Counted from the stretch's first letter, positions 18,325 through 27,743 are shown. The stretch is DNA of 64,000 bases from Snodgrassella sp945267035 (GCF_026535915.1 NZ_JAFNPF010000001.1:1736001-1800000); one strand, 5' to 3'. Notes: a model not told the origin generated them from the sequence alone. Numbers and translations are program-made.

Positions 18325-19422
18325 CTAAAATGCTTCACCAACCTGAACGCCGTTCAAGGTATCTTCTGCTGATGCCAGACTAGATACTAATCGTTGTGCG
18401 CTTTGAAATTCGGCCTTTTGCATAACAGATTGGTGCTCGGTGATCTCGCCCTCTCCGGCAATCAACTGCCAGCGCTGTGGCAAATGTTGGTTTAACGGAA
18501 AAGTAAAATCCTGCAGCACATCATCCACCCAGTCTGGCTTATTACAAATTAAAGCAATATCACAACCCGCAGCAAAAGCATGTTTAGTACGGGAACGCAC
18601 ATCACCTACACTGCTGGCGCCTTCCATAGTCAGGTCATCAGAGAAAATCACCCCGTTAAAGTGTAATTTGTCGCGCAGTATTTGTTTGAGCCAGATCGAG
18701 GAAAACCCTGCCGGCTCAGTAGGATCAATTTTCGGGTAAACAACATGTGCCGGCATAATTGCCGCCATACCATGATGAATTAAATCATTGAACGGTTGAA
18801 TATCATCTGCCCACAATTCTTCCCAACTACGATTATCCTGCGGCATCATCACATGGCTATCGCCACTGGCAGCGCCATGACCGGGAAAGTGTTTACCACA
18901 GCTTGCCATTCCGCCACGTTTTAACCCCCGTTGTAAAGATAAAGACAGCGAAGTGACTACCGCAGGCAACGAATGAAAACTGCGGTTGCCAATGACATCA
19001 CAATGACCCCAATCCAAATCAAGTATCGGCGTAAATGACAAATCAATACCACAGGCGCGCAATTCGGTTGCCAACACCCAGCCAATGGTTTCGGCCATTT
19101 TTTCCGCCACCGCTGCCCCATGTTTATCCCAACAATAGCCTAATTTTCGCATTGCTGGTAACCGAGTAAATTCAGCAATAAAACGTTGCACTCTTCCACC
19201 CTCATGATCTACAGCCACAATCAGTTCAGGCGTGCGCAATGCTTTTATTTCAGCGACTAAGCTAGTTAATTGCGCTCGTGATTGATAATTTCGCCGGAAA
19301 AGGATCACGCCACCTATCGCCGGATGACGCAAACGCTCGCGCTCCTCATCGGTCAGAGAAAATGCGGCCACATCAGCCATAATCGGCCCACGCGCTATAG
19401 TTTTAGCTTTTACATTAGACAT
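18325..19422 (-). CDS. nagZ: Beta-N-acetylhexosaminidase (murein recycling, GH3)
   Basis: 365 residues, cytoplasmic. Removes GlcNAc from GlcNAc-anhydroMurNAc-peptides during cell-wall recycling. The GH3 hallmark KHFPGHGAASGDSH is present, carrying the His acid/base loop typical of NagZ. The catalytic aspartate is in GVIFSDDLTMEGA, and VDHEGGRVQRF binds substrate. No signal peptide, as expected. Start ATG 19422 follows GAGATAATCT. With mpl it supports recycling of anhydro-muropeptides; ampG and ampD are not in view. The C-terminal 30 residues beyond the domain are non-conserved in appearance. Confidence 0.95.
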   Translation of the reverse strand: MSNVKAKTIARGPIMADVAAFSLTDEERERLRHPAIGGVILFRRNYQSRAQLTSLVAEIKALRTPELIVAVDHEGGRVQRFIAEFTRLPAMRKLGYCWDKHGAAVAEKMAETIGWVLATELRACGIDLSFTPILDLDWGHCDVIGNRSFHSLPAVVTSLSLSLQRGLKRGGMASCGKHFPGHGAASGDSHVMMPQDNRSWEELWADDIQPFNDLIHHGMAAIMPAHVVYPKIDPTEPAGFSSIWLKQILRDKLHFNGVIFSDDLTMEGASSVGDVRSRTKHAFAAGCDIALICNKPDWVDDVLQDFTFPLNQHLPQRWQLIAGEGEITEHQSVMQKAEFQSAQRLVSSLASAEDTLNGVQVGEAF

Positions 19423-19999
19423 AGATTATCTCAAAAAATGATCAATCTGCTGCCATCAATGCAGCATTGAACACAAAGGGGTTACTCACTGAAGAATGAT
19501 AAGTAAATGCTGGGGATATAAATCAACTAGCTGGTCAACGCCCAGTCAGTCGGAGCCTACTATCAGAAATTTTAACAGATCTGCATAACTGCCATGTTAC
19601 CATTTAATCAGTCTTTTGGCTTTTATAGCAAAATAATATTCTCCGCTGGGAACAATACTCAAATTCCAAATTAAGTTTTGTTCTTAAAACCTAATCATGG
19701 TCAAACCATTTTTACCACCAAAATTTCCATTCTAAGATCTTTAATTTTATTATTAATTTATTTAGATTAACAGGGATAGAACTATCTATTAAATGGCCAT
19801 AATTAATATTAGATGATTCTTCGTATACAACTCATTTTTTTATTTCCACCTGTAAACAATCATTTCCCTTATCTAACAACCCCTTCAAGAACATAAACTT
19901 TTATCAAGGTTTCATCTTGGTCATTGGCTAAATTAGAATTGTCTTTTTATCTATGTGCGGTTGAAATAACACATCCAAATATAGCTGGCTTTGCCATTT
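19423..19999. other. AT-rich spacer, nothing identified
   Basis: 577 bases upstream of nagZ and downstream of the LprI-like gene. The nagZ promoter is expected within the first 150 bases. No ORF with a ribosome-binding site, no hairpin with a T-tract, no tRNA. Confidence 0.45.
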
Positions 20000-20758
20000 C
20001 TAGTAAGGTGTAACTACTGGCATATATTCATGTAATTCATATGCATGTTTATACATAATTTCCATCAAACACTTTTCGTTAAGACATAAATCTCTTTGCT
20101 GGATAAACCTTTTTTGATTACCTTTAATTTTTTCAAACTCAATATGAGCATTATTGTAGTCATAATACTTTTTTATATTATGGTAAATATCATGGATACT
20201 TCTATCTAATCCAGATAGATAAATATTTTGACAAATCAGTTTTTCGGCTAATTTTTTTGCTTTTGAACAGGAGAAACTAGGAACAGTATCCTGATACTTT
20301 ATTTTATTTATTTCTAAGATAGAATCATCTGTATTCATGATTAAATATGCGTCAGCATTTTTTTCAAAGAGTGTCCATGTTGTTTGAATATTAGGGCAAA
20401 AAATATCTATTTGGTTGACGGATTGGTTACCATCTTTGTTAAGAAAATCATATCTTAGCATTTGTTTACTATCTATCATCCCTATTTTGTTTAAAAACTC
20501 ATCAACATGGATAGTAAACTTATCTAGTTTATAATTTGTACATTTTTCAATAAAATCACCAGAGTATATATTTGTTTTAATCTCATTTTCACTCCATTGG
20601 AATACTCTGTTAACATAAACTGGATCATCAGGGGACACTTTTTTCGTGTATGTGCTATCGCTAATATATACTTTATTCACTATCCAGTTATTAGTTAAAT
20701 CTGCTTTTACTGAGAATGACAAAAGCAAGCTAAATAGTAAATAAATAATACGCACCAT
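20000..20758 (-). CDS. Secreted protein with C-terminal LprI-like domain
   Basis: 252 residues. The signal peptide MVRIIYLLFSLLLSFSVKA precedes DLTNNW, so the protein is exported. The N-terminal 160 residues are unrecognised and beta-rich in appearance with several Cys. The C-terminal part (PSFSCSKAKKLAEKLICQN, then LSGLDRSIHDIYHN and QQRDLCLNEKCLMEIMYKHA) follows the Cys-spaced helical pattern of the LprI/DUF1311 family, some of whose members inhibit lysozyme. A role in resisting host lysozyme is inference. The frame extends 20 codons upstream to 20818, but AAAGGAAAGAAT directly before the ATG at 20758 plus the signal peptide decide the start. Notably AT-rich for the region. Confidence 0.72.
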   Translation of the reverse strand: MVRIIYLLFSLLLSFSVKADLTNNWIVNKVYISDSTYTKKVSPDDPVYVNRVFQWSENEIKTNIYSGDFIEKCTNYKLDKFTIHVDEFLNKIGMIDSKQMLRYDFLNKDGNQSVNQIDIFCPNIQTTWTLFEKNADAYLIMNTDDSILEINKIKYQDTVPSFSCSKAKKLAEKLICQNIYLSGLDRSIHDIYHNIKKYYDYNNAHIEFEKIKGNQKRFIQQRDLCLNEKCLMEIMYKHAYELHEYMPVVTPY

Positions 20759-20990
20759 ATTCTTTCCTTTTGATAAGTCTCTATCGCATCCCTGCTTAAT
20801 TCTTTTTATCTTTTTCAAGATATTTTGATAAATTGTTTTAACTCTTAATAAAACCCAACATTAAAAAAATTAAAGCATCATATTGATATGATTACAAATC
20901 AATTTTAGCGCTTTCTCAATTTTATTTTTTTCGGAAATTATTTTAACTAAAAATAATTTTTTTTATTTAACTGATAAAGCAGAAACATTC

Positions 20991-21209
20991 TTAAACTTCC
21001 GTCAAAAATGCTTCTATTTCAGTTTCAATTTTTATACCAGCAACTTTAGAAATTTGTTTCACTACCTCAGATGAAATACCTCTTTCAGTTTCTAACCAAT
21101 CCAAGTTGGCAGAAACTTTTGTTTGTGCTTTCACCCATTAAATAATATTTTTTCCTGCTTGTGATGTTGTTAATTTTCTCTTAATAGCTTTATTAGATAA
21201 ACTAATCAT
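20991..21209 (-). pseudogene. Small ORF interrupted by an in-frame ochre stop
   Basis: From ATG 21209 the frame reads MISLSNKAIKRKL and SQAGKNII, meets TAA at 21138-21140, then continues without a further stop as WVKAQTKVSANLDWLETER and ISSEVVKQISKVAG to the TAA at 20991-20993. The downstream part is clearly protein-like. A single T/A change would restore a 72-residue protein. Alternatively the part after the stop is a fragment of a longer lost gene. Family not recognised. Confidence 0.5.
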
Positions 21210-21278
21210 CTCAACAGGATGCAAAATTCACTCCCTGGCAATTTGGCTTAAGGTAAATGATAGTGAAACAACCCGTGT

Positions 21279-22763
21279 TTACTGTAATACCAGAGCAACA
21301 AACAAAGTATTATTGCCACGCTTGATCAATAATGGAACTTGTTTTCCTCCATCGGCCACAGCTTTGCTAAAAGCTTCCCGATCGTGCACCAATGTTTGAC
21401 CTACAGCGATGATAATATCCCCTCGGCGAATATCAGATTGCGCTGCCCAGCCACTGATATCATCTACCATCAATCCTTTACTGGTTTCACGCAGATTCAA
21501 TCCAATATTGTGATTAGCACTATTACTGCCTTCAGTTGGTAAGACAGGAGAAGGATTATTGATTGCTGGCGCAACGGTGGTCACCACATTATCCAATACC
21601 ACTTTAATATGATGCTCTTTACCCTTACGCCATATAGTCAGGTTAATCTGTTTTCCAGGTGGCAACAGCCCCACCATCACTGGCAATTCACTGGAATTAT
21701 TCACGTTATCCCCATTTACACTGAGGACGATATCACCAATCTGCAAACCTGCTTTATCAGCGGCACCACCTGGTAGAACCTGAGTAATTAGAGCACCACT
21801 GGCTTTACTCATGCCAAATGATTTAGCTAAATTATAATTCATTTCCTGAATCACTACCCCAAGCCGACCACGTTGCACTTTACCTGCTTTTTTAAGTTGA
21901 TCGGCTACATTCATGGCCACATCAATCGGAATGGCGAATGAAATACCCATAAAGCCGCCGCTACGACTGTAAATCTGAGAATTCATTCCCACGACCTGTC
22001 CTTTGAGATTAAACAATGGACCGCCGGAATTGCCTGGATTAATGGCAACATCTGTCTGAATAAATGGCGTGTAATTTTCTTCTGGCAGGCTACGTCCTTT
22101 GGCCGAGACAATCCCAGCAGTGACGCTATTATCAAATCCAAAAGGCGCGCCAATGGCTGCGACCCATTCCCCTACTTTTAGATCCTTTGGATTGCCTAAC
22201 TGCACTTGTTGCAAATCACTGGCATTAATTTTCAGTAGAGCCACATCAGACTGTGGATCAGTACCAATTAACTGAGCCTGAAATTCATGTTTATCATTCA
22301 ACAACACCTTAATGGTATTCATCCCTTTAACGACGTGTGCATTGGTCAGGATATATCCATCTTTACTGATGATGAAACCGGAACCAAAATTGTATTCGTC
22401 ATCAATAGCCTGAGGTGTTTGAGGAACGTTCGGCAGTAATCGTCTGAAATACTCGTAAAAAGGATCATTATCCGGTAAAGTACCCGATCCGTTTTCACCA
22501 CCAAATTCATCATCAATATTTAAATTTTTACGTGTAGCCTGAATGTTCACAACAGCCGGACCTTGTTGTTCAACCAGCTTGGTAAAATCCGGCAACAGCA
22601 TGTCCACCTGATGGCCATTGTTTTGGTCGCCAGCAGGAATTTCTTTCACAAAAACTTGCTCTTGTTTTTCCTTACCAAACCATTGCTCAATTTTGTTGCA
22701 GCCAGCCATGACCATCAATACAGCCATCAGCATCGTCAACATACATTTGCGATTTATACGCAT
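21279..22763 (-). CDS. degP: HtrA/DegP-type periplasmic serine protease, lipoprotein-like
   Basis: 494 residues. Degrades or refolds misfolded envelope proteins. The N-terminus MLMAVLMVMAGC ends in a lipobox-like MAGC (Cys22), so the enzyme is probably membrane-anchored, as in the neisserial homologue I recall. The catalytic triad is visible: His in TNAHVVKG, Asp in QSDVALLKI and Ser in NPGNSGGPL. Two PDZ domains follow (about residues 300-390 and 410-490). The segments IGAPFGFDNSVTAGIVSAKG and GQVVGMNSQIYSRSGGFMG are near-identical in character to Neisseria HtrA. The frame could start at TTG 22766, but the ATG at 22763 sits correctly after AGGGACTTT. Named MucD or DegQ in some genomes. Confidence 0.93.
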   Translation of the reverse strand: MRINRKCMLTMLMAVLMVMAGCNKIEQWFGKEKQEQVFVKEIPAGDQNNGHQVDMLLPDFTKLVEQQGPAVVNIQATRKNLNIDDEFGGENGSGTLPDNDPFYEYFRRLLPNVPQTPQAIDDEYNFGSGFIISKDGYILTNAHVVKGMNTIKVLLNDKHEFQAQLIGTDPQSDVALLKINASDLQQVQLGNPKDLKVGEWVAAIGAPFGFDNSVTAGIVSAKGRSLPEENYTPFIQTDVAINPGNSGGPLFNLKGQVVGMNSQIYSRSGGFMGISFAIPIDVAMNVADQLKKAGKVQRGRLGVVIQEMNYNLAKSFGMSKASGALITQVLPGGAADKAGLQIGDIVLSVNGDNVNNSSELPVMVGLLPPGKQINLTIWRKGKEHHIKVVLDNVVTTVAPAINNPSPVLPTEGSNSANHNIGLNLRETSKGLMVDDISGWAAQSDIRRGDIIIAVGQTLVHDREAFSKAVADGGKQVPLLIKRGNNTLFVALVLQ

Positions 22764-22842
22764 CAAAGTCCCTATCTTGAATGTTGATTACACAAGTAGT
22801 TTTAAAATACATTGTAGCGAAAAGAGTCTTTAAAATATACAA

Positions 22843-23484
22843 TCAAACTGTTAAAGTACTCTTGGCTGGATACTCACATAAGTCATTAATTATGCATTGC
22901 TCACACAAGGGTTTACGTGCTTTACACACATATCGCCCATGCAAAATCAACCAATGATGCGCATTAAGTAAGAATGGTTTCGGTACCAGTTTGACCAGTT
23001 TGTCTTCAACCACGCGGACATCTTTACCTCTGGCAATACCGGTGCGATTACACACTCTAAATATATGGGTGTCTACTGCTATAGTGGGTTGACCGAAAGC
23101 AGTATTGAGCACCACATTAGCTGTTTTCCTGCCCACGCCAGGTAAACTTTCCAGCTCTTCTCTGGTCTGAGGCACCTCACCATCATACTGCTGAACCAGA
23201 ATACGGCAGGTTTGCATAACATGCTTAGCCTTAGTGCGAAACAAACCTATGGTGCGAATACAATCCATTACCTGATCGATGCCCAAATCCAGCATCGCCT
23301 GAGCATTTGGAGCCAGTTTAAACAAATGAACCGTACATTTATTGACTGACACATCAGTTGCCTGCGCCGACAACATCACGGCGATCAGTAATTCAAATGG
23401 ATTGTGATACACCAACTCGGTGGTCGGATGCGGACAAACTGCCTGCAAACGACTAAATATTTCTATACGTTTTTGTGCATTCAT
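22843..23484 (-). CDS. nth: Endonuclease III (DNA glycosylase/AP lyase)
   Basis: 213 residues. Removes oxidised pyrimidines in base-excision repair and cuts the abasic strand. The helix-hairpin-helix LPGVGRKTANVV carries the catalytic Lys; the catalytic Asp is in AVDTHIFRVCNR. The C-terminal [4Fe-4S] loop is intact: C-x6-C-x2-C-x5-C in CKARKPLCEQCIINDLC. A longer frame reaches 23547, but this would overlap the nuclease gene; the ATG at 23484 gives the family-typical MNAQKRIEIFSRL start, 7 bases after the nuclease stop. The pair is probably one transcription unit. Confidence 0.96.
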   Translation of the reverse strand: MNAQKRIEIFSRLQAVCPHPTTELVYHNPFELLIAVMLSAQATDVSVNKCTVHLFKLAPNAQAMLDLGIDQVMDCIRTIGLFRTKAKHVMQTCRILVQQYDGEVPQTREELESLPGVGRKTANVVLNTAFGQPTIAVDTHIFRVCNRTGIARGKDVRVVEDKLVKLVPKPFLLNAHHWLILHGRYVCKARKPLCEQCIINDLCEYPAKSTLTV

Positions 23485-23491
23485 AATGGGT

Positions 23492-24145
23492 TTAATTAAC
23501 GGTTTTTTTTTGCTGGCGAAACTGCCATGGCGCGACAGCACGAGCATTGTGCCACAAGCCTAATCTGTTTTGTTGCGCCTGCAACTGAGACTGCTGATAA
23601 AGATTAAAATCAAACTTATTTTGCTGTTTTTTTGCAATCGTATTGTAATGCCAAGCATAGCCTTGCATCACCATCCATAAATTGATATCAGCATGATTTA
23701 AACGGATTTGACCAACCTCACGTTTATACTGATCAATTGCCACCACTTTGATCTCCACATGCTGATATTCAATCCTCTTGGCTAATGCATTGCGACTGGC
23801 CTCACCATAAGCCTGATTCAATTCCGGTGCATCAATATTAGCCAATCGCACTTTATGCATATGCCCATTAACATCTAAAATATGCACTGTATCACCATCA
23901 TGAACCGTTTTAACTTCACCTTGATAGGTTCCAAGTTTGGCTTCAGCCCATCTTTTTTTACTCTGTCGTTGTGGCTTTCCATCGACAAAATTTTTAGCAG
24001 TATGAACCCCTTCGTGTGCCTCACCCACCCAACTCAGAACAGGTAAAAGCCATCTATCTGGAACACATCCCTTAAAAAGAGTCAGTACAAAAGCAACACA
24101 CAATAGCCAATATTTCCATTTAGCCAGTATATTCGACATATTCAT
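23492..24145 (-). CDS. Thermonuclease (SNase-like) family protein, membrane-tethered or secreted
   Basis: 217 residues. A hydrophobic N-terminal segment (KYWLLCVAFVLTLFKGC) serves as signal anchor or lipoprotein signal. The staphylococcal-nuclease fold follows: VKTVHDGDTVHIL with the calcium-binding Asp, VRLANIDAPEL with the catalytic-loop Arg, YGEASRNAL, and QYKREVGQIRL. Such enzymes hydrolyse DNA and RNA outside the cytoplasm; neisserial Nuc degrades extracellular DNA in biofilms and host traps (established knowledge for gonococcal Nuc, role here inferred). Start ATG 24145 follows GGATTAAAAC. It is directly upstream of nth with a 7-base gap. Confidence 0.85.
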   Translation of the reverse strand: MNMSNILAKWKYWLLCVAFVLTLFKGCVPDRWLLPVLSWVGEAHEGVHTAKNFVDGKPQRQSKKRWAEAKLGTYQGEVKTVHDGDTVHILDVNGHMHKVRLANIDAPELNQAYGEASRNALAKRIEYQHVEIKVVAIDQYKREVGQIRLNHADINLWMVMQGYAWHYNTIAKKQQNKFDFNLYQQSQLQAQQNRLGLWHNARAVAPWQFRQQKKTVN

Positions 24146-24465
24146 GTTTTAATCCAACCCAGCAGTATCTGCTTTTCCACTCATAGACAAATACACCCTA
24201 AAATCCTTAGTCAATTGCTTTCGCCATATTTTAAACAATTTGCATCCATTTATACTCTTAGCCATGCAACATCATAACTTAAATTAGCGCTGATCCCTGC
24301 AAATTATTAACCTCTCCTTTCGACCGATCAGAGATATGTCTACCTCAAATAAACAGAAAGACAATAACTGAAAAGATTAAATTTCAACCCTATAACCGTT
24401 TGGCTTAGGAACAAAATCATCATCGGTGCAAAACAATTCTATTAGTAGCATAACAGCATAACCAG
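24146..24465. other. Spacer between nuclease gene and rpiA terminator
   Basis: 320 bases without a coding frame. It should carry the promoter of the nuclease-nth unit near 24160-24260. No other element recognised. Confidence 0.45.
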
Positions 24466-24498
24466 AATGAAAACAAAAGGCGGAAATTCCGCCTTTTG
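24466..24498 (-). terminator. Rho-independent terminator of rpiA
   Basis: CAAAAGGCGGAA at 24474-24485 and TTCCGCCTTTTG at 24487-24498 are exact reverse complements with one base between them. On the minus strand the stem runs into TTTTGTTTTC. It starts 25 bases after the rpiA stop. Confidence 0.85.
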
Positions 24499-24523
24499 CC
24501 ACTAAAATTTCATCACTTATACA

Positions 24524-25192
24524 TCAACTTTGTGCCGTCAACACCTTCACTCCATCTGCACATCCAAGTATCAACAAATCCGCTGGGCGGTTAGTAAACA
24601 AACCATTGTCTACCACGCCGGGTAAATTATTGATGGCATTTTCCATTTTAATTGGCTCATTTAAATTCAGGTTATTGACATCCAAAATCAAATTACCGTG
24701 ATCAGTGGTAAAACCCAAGCGCAAATTAGGGTCTCCACCCAGCTTTAATAATCGACGAGCCACCAATGATCGAGCATTCGGGGTTACTTCCACTGGCAAA
24801 GGAACATGTCCGAGTCGGCTGACATATTTACTTTCATCAGCGATACAAATAAATTGTTTGGATGCACTGGCTACGATTTTTTCATTCAGCAATGCCCCAC
24901 CACCCCCTTTGATCATTTGCAATAAATGATTGACTTCATCTGCACCATCAACATACAAAGGCAGTCCATTCACCTCATTAAGTGCCACTTCATGAATCCC
25001 ACATTTTTTCATCAATTCACTGGTTTGAACAGAAGTTGATACTGCACCTTTAATTCTGAGACCGCTTTCGGCCAGAGCCTCAATAAAAAACTTGACTGTA
25101 GAGCCAGTGCCGATGCCCAGATATTCATTTTCCTGTACATACTCCACAGCTTTGCGAGCTGCCAGACATTTCAATTCATCTTGTGAAGTCAT
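24524..25192 (-). CDS. rpiA: Ribose-5-phosphate isomerase A
   Basis: 222 residues. Interconverts ribulose-5-phosphate and ribose-5-phosphate in the non-oxidative pentose phosphate pathway. Family signatures are all present: GIGTGSTVKFFIEAL near the N-terminus, the active-site DGADEV and the catalytic KGGGGALLNEKIVA. The ATG at 25192 follows a purine-rich AGAGAGAACGGT. It lies 90 bases downstream of ispF on the same strand, so it may be read with the dnaQ-ispD-ispF operon, and ends in a strong terminator. Confidence 0.97.
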   Translation of the reverse strand: MTSQDELKCLAARKAVEYVQENEYLGIGTGSTVKFFIEALAESGLRIKGAVSTSVQTSELMKKCGIHEVALNEVNGLPLYVDGADEVNHLLQMIKGGGGALLNEKIVASASKQFICIADESKYVSRLGHVPLPVEVTPNARSLVARRLLKLGGDPNLRLGFTTDHGNLILDVNNLNLNEPIKMENAINNLPGVVDNGLFTNRPADLLILGCADGVKVLTAQS

Positions 25193-25282
25193 ACCGTTCT
25201 CTCTCTTTAATTAATTAGCGGAAAAACCCAATTCGGCATCCGCCTGAATCCGATAAAAATTATACCCTTTGTCACAAACTGA

Positions 25283-25765
25283 TTAAACCGCCTGCAACAA
25301 CACTACCGCCTGAGCTTCAATTGCCTCTTCCCGTCCCAAATAACCGAGCTTTTCATTCGTTTTGCCTTTGATGTTTACCCGATCAAGGGTCAAATTCAAT
25401 TCAGCAGCAATATTAGCGCGCATTTGATCGATATACGGTCGCAATTTGGGCTGCTGCGCAATCACAGTCGCATCTACATTGACTAATTGCCAGCCAGCTT
25501 GTTGCACCTTTTGATAAGCTCCGCGCAATAAAACGCGACTATCCGCATCCTTATTGTGCACATCTGTATCAGGATAAAGTTTACCGATATCGCCCAAGGC
25601 TGCTGCACCAAGTAATGCATCAGTGATGGCATGTAATAAAGCATCAGCATCAGAATGGCCTAATAATCCCTTTTCATGTGGGATAGTCACGCCACCCAGA
25701 ATTAAAGGACGCCCAACTGCCAATTGATGAACATCATAACCCTGTCCAATGCGAATGGCCTTCAT
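25283..25765 (-). CDS. ispF: 2-C-methyl-D-erythritol 2,4-cyclodiphosphate synthase
   Basis: 160 residues, standard length. Fifth step of the MEP isoprenoid pathway, forming the cyclic diphosphate from CDP-ME-2-phosphate. The metal-binding DVH is in GQGYDVHQL (residues 7-15), the second His and substrate loop in GLLGHSDADALLHA, and the C-terminal NIKGKTNEKLGYLGREE is diagnostic. The ATG at 25765 shares one base with the ispD stop (TGATG), which implies translational coupling. ispD-ispF adjacency or fusion is common. Confidence 0.98.
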   Translation of the reverse strand: MKAIRIGQGYDVHQLAVGRPLILGGVTIPHEKGLLGHSDADALLHAITDALLGAAALGDIGKLYPDTDVHNKDADSRVLLRGAYQKVQQAGWQLVNVDATVIAQQPKLRPYIDQMRANIAAELNLTLDRVNIKGKTNEKLGYLGREEAIEAQAVVLLQAV

Positions 25766-26469
25766 CAGGTTGTCTCCTGTTGTAAAAAAAATCTTGCCAG
25801 TGCAAGATCTTGCATCGTAGTTATCTTTAGATTAGCAACATCGCCCATAACTAACAAAGGCTGAAAACCCAGCGCCTCAACGGCGGAAGCCTCATCGGTC
25901 ACCGTAGATAAATCCGCATTGTCTAATGCCTGAATTAATATGCCTAAGCGAAACATTTGTGGGGTTTGTGCCTGCCACATAGCGGTACGATCTATAGTAC
26001 GACAAACATGTCCTGTCTCATCAGCCAGTTTTAACGTATCACTCACCGGCACCGCCAACAATCCTCCCGCCGCATCAGAGTGTACTGCCTGAATCAGCCG
26101 CAGCACCGAATCTGTACGCACACAACAACGAGCAGCATCATGGACTAAAATCCAATCTTCTGGCTGCAATCCAAACAGCGTACGAGCTGTATACAGTCCA
26201 TTTTTCACCGTTTCAGCTCGAGATGCTCCGCCACAACGCAAAATATGCACATGCGCAGACCAGTTTGCTGCGGAAATCACCTCATCTATATAACCATCGT
26301 CAACGGAAACCACAATCACGATCAGATCTATGCCATCAATTTGGCTTAGGCGATTTACCGTCTGTTCCAGCATAGTACGACCCGCCAAATCAACATATTG
26401 TTTCGGACGGCCAGCACCGAATCTTTGACCAACACCCGCCGCCGGAATCAACATAATTTGCCGGCTCAT
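25765..26469 (-). CDS. ispD: 2-C-methyl-D-erythritol 4-phosphate cytidylyltransferase
   Basis: 234 residues. Third step of the MEP pathway, joining CTP to MEP. The nucleotide-binding PAAGVGQRFGAGRPKQY occupies residues 8-24. The catalytic Arg and Lys lie within it, and the conserved ILVHDAARCCV and VSDTLKLAD motifs follow. The start ATG overlaps the dnaQ stop by four bases (ATGA), and the stop overlaps ispF by one, giving a tight three-gene operon. Cytoplasmic. Confidence 0.97.
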   Translation of the reverse strand: MSRQIMLIPAAGVGQRFGAGRPKQYVDLAGRTMLEQTVNRLSQIDGIDLIVIVVSVDDGYIDEVISAANWSAHVHILRCGGASRAETVKNGLYTARTLFGLQPEDWILVHDAARCCVRTDSVLRLIQAVHSDAAGGLLAVPVSDTLKLADETGHVCRTIDRTAMWQAQTPQMFRLGILIQALDNADLSTVTDEASAVEALGFQPLLVMGDVANLKITTMQDLALARFFLQQETT

Positions 26470-27206
26470 ACTGGCAGATCCTTACCCTTATGCTCCCAAC
26501 TACGCCATAAACATTGTCCAGAAACCACTTTATCCAAGGCTGCCAAATAAGCTTCGTGTTCTGCGAGCTCAGTTAGGGTTGGCGCAATGACCGCTAGAGC
26601 TTCATGATTGAGTCGTTGATAATTAGCTAATTCCTGCTTCTGACTATTACCATTAGGAGTGACCAACTCATCCACCAGACTAAACTGACTGCGTGTCATC
26701 GCCAAATACACTTCTGCCAGCAATTCACAGTCAATCAGCGCTCCATGCAACACCCGCTTACTGCGATCCACTTCCAGACGAGTACATAATGCATCCAGAG
26801 AATTTTTTTGCCCGGGGTATCTCTCCCGTGCCATTTGTAATGTATCAGTCACCTTGCTGGTAATTTGATCAACTATCGGCATACCCAAACGAGTAAACTC
26901 CATATCCAAGAAGCCAACGTCAAAGGATGCATTGTGAATCACCAATTCAGCACCTGAGATATATTCTGTAATTTGCTGTGCCACTGCTGCAAACACTTGA
27001 GCATTTTCTTTTTTGAGTTTTTCCGGCGTAATACCATGTATCGCGATTGCCTCTTCCGGTATATCGCGTTCTGGATCAACAAATAAATGCAGATTATTTC
27101 CTGTCAATCGCCGATCGATCATTTCCACACCGGCAAATTCAATTAAGCGGTCACCATTCTGCGCAGATAGCCCAGTAGTTTCAGTATCTAAAATAATTTG
27201 ACGCAT
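26466..27206 (-). CDS. dnaQ: DNA polymerase III epsilon subunit (proofreading exonuclease)
   Basis: About 246 residues. DEDDh-type 3'-5' exonuclease that edits the replicative polymerase. ExoI is ILDTETTG, ExoII is VIHNASFDVGFLDMEF and ExoIII carries the catalytic His in HGALIDCELLAEVY. The C-terminal 70 residues form the alpha-subunit-binding tail. The frame also has a GTG at 27215, three codons upstream; I prefer the ATG at 27206, giving MRQIILDTETTG, though neither has a clear Shine-Dalgarno sequence. First gene of dnaQ-ispD-ispF, an unusual mix of replication and isoprenoid genes. Confidence 0.95.
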   Translation of the reverse strand: MRQIILDTETTGLSAQNGDRLIEFAGVEMIDRRLTGNNLHLFVDPERDIPEEAIAIHGITPEKLKKENAQVFAAVAQQITEYISGAELVIHNASFDVGFLDMEFTRLGMPIVDQITSKVTDTLQMARERYPGQKNSLDALCTRLEVDRSKRVLHGALIDCELLAEVYLAMTRSQFSLVDELVTPNGNSQKQELANYQRLNHEALAVIAPTLTELAEHEAYLAALDKVVSGQCLWRSWEHKGKDLPV

Positions 27207-27660
27207 AAACGACACTTAAGCGGAAAACCGCAGATTTAAAACCCTAATCATACTAAAAAAGCCCATTCACGCATACCACATCACCCATAAGCCAACGAGC
27301 GAATCAATTTTGAGGCAGCGAAACCTAGCATACAAATGACGGGTAAAACTTAATTATTTATCTACCTAAAAATACATCACATTGATAAAACTTAAATTCA
27401 ATTAATTTAAATTTTCATATTTTTCAAATAGATACAAGAGAATTAGATTTTTTTCACAAATAATAATAAATATCATTTGCAATTAGAAATAAAATTGTTT
27501 ACTATGGTCACAGATGATCAACAAGCGGATCAAACACCTGCAAATGGTCATCCAGTCAACAACTTAGGAGAATATCCTGTTTTATACTTCAGAAAATGTG
27601 AGATAAATCGTTTTGCATTTTCTACCAAAAAGTCTACTCAACATAAAATTAATATTTGAA
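27207..27660. other. AT-rich spacer upstream of dnaQ
   Basis: About 450 bases. It must hold the dnaQ operon promoter near 27220-27320. A 60-codon plus-strand frame at 27477-27659 lacks a ribosome-binding site and family likeness; I leave it out as a gene. Confidence 0.4.
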
Positions 27661-27716
27661 GAAAAATGTTTCGAATAGAATGATTTTATTTTGTGACTGA
27701 TAGGAGTTAATTAAGA

Positions 27717-27743
27717 ATGGGTAGAATGGATCGTTTGCTTTAA
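27717..27743 (+). CDS. Eight-codon ORF with strong ribosome-binding site
   Basis: ATG at 27717 opens MGRMDRLL followed by TAA at 27741-27743. AGGAG at 27702-27706 lies 10 bases before it. A terminator hairpin begins 32 bases after the stop. The arrangement resembles a leader peptide or a minimal small-protein gene, but no plus-strand gene follows that it could control. It may also be chance. Confidence 0.25.
   Translation: MGRMDRLL

Noticed and set aside
25921..26093. TGCCTGAA matches inside ispD as possible uptake sequences
   Set aside because: Only the 8-base core matches and they lie in coding sequence at a frequency explicable by chance.
27477..27659. 60-codon plus-strand frame upstream of the 27.7-kb terminator
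   Set aside because: No Shine-Dalgarno sequence or recognisable motif; the 8-codon ORF closer to the terminator has the better signals.
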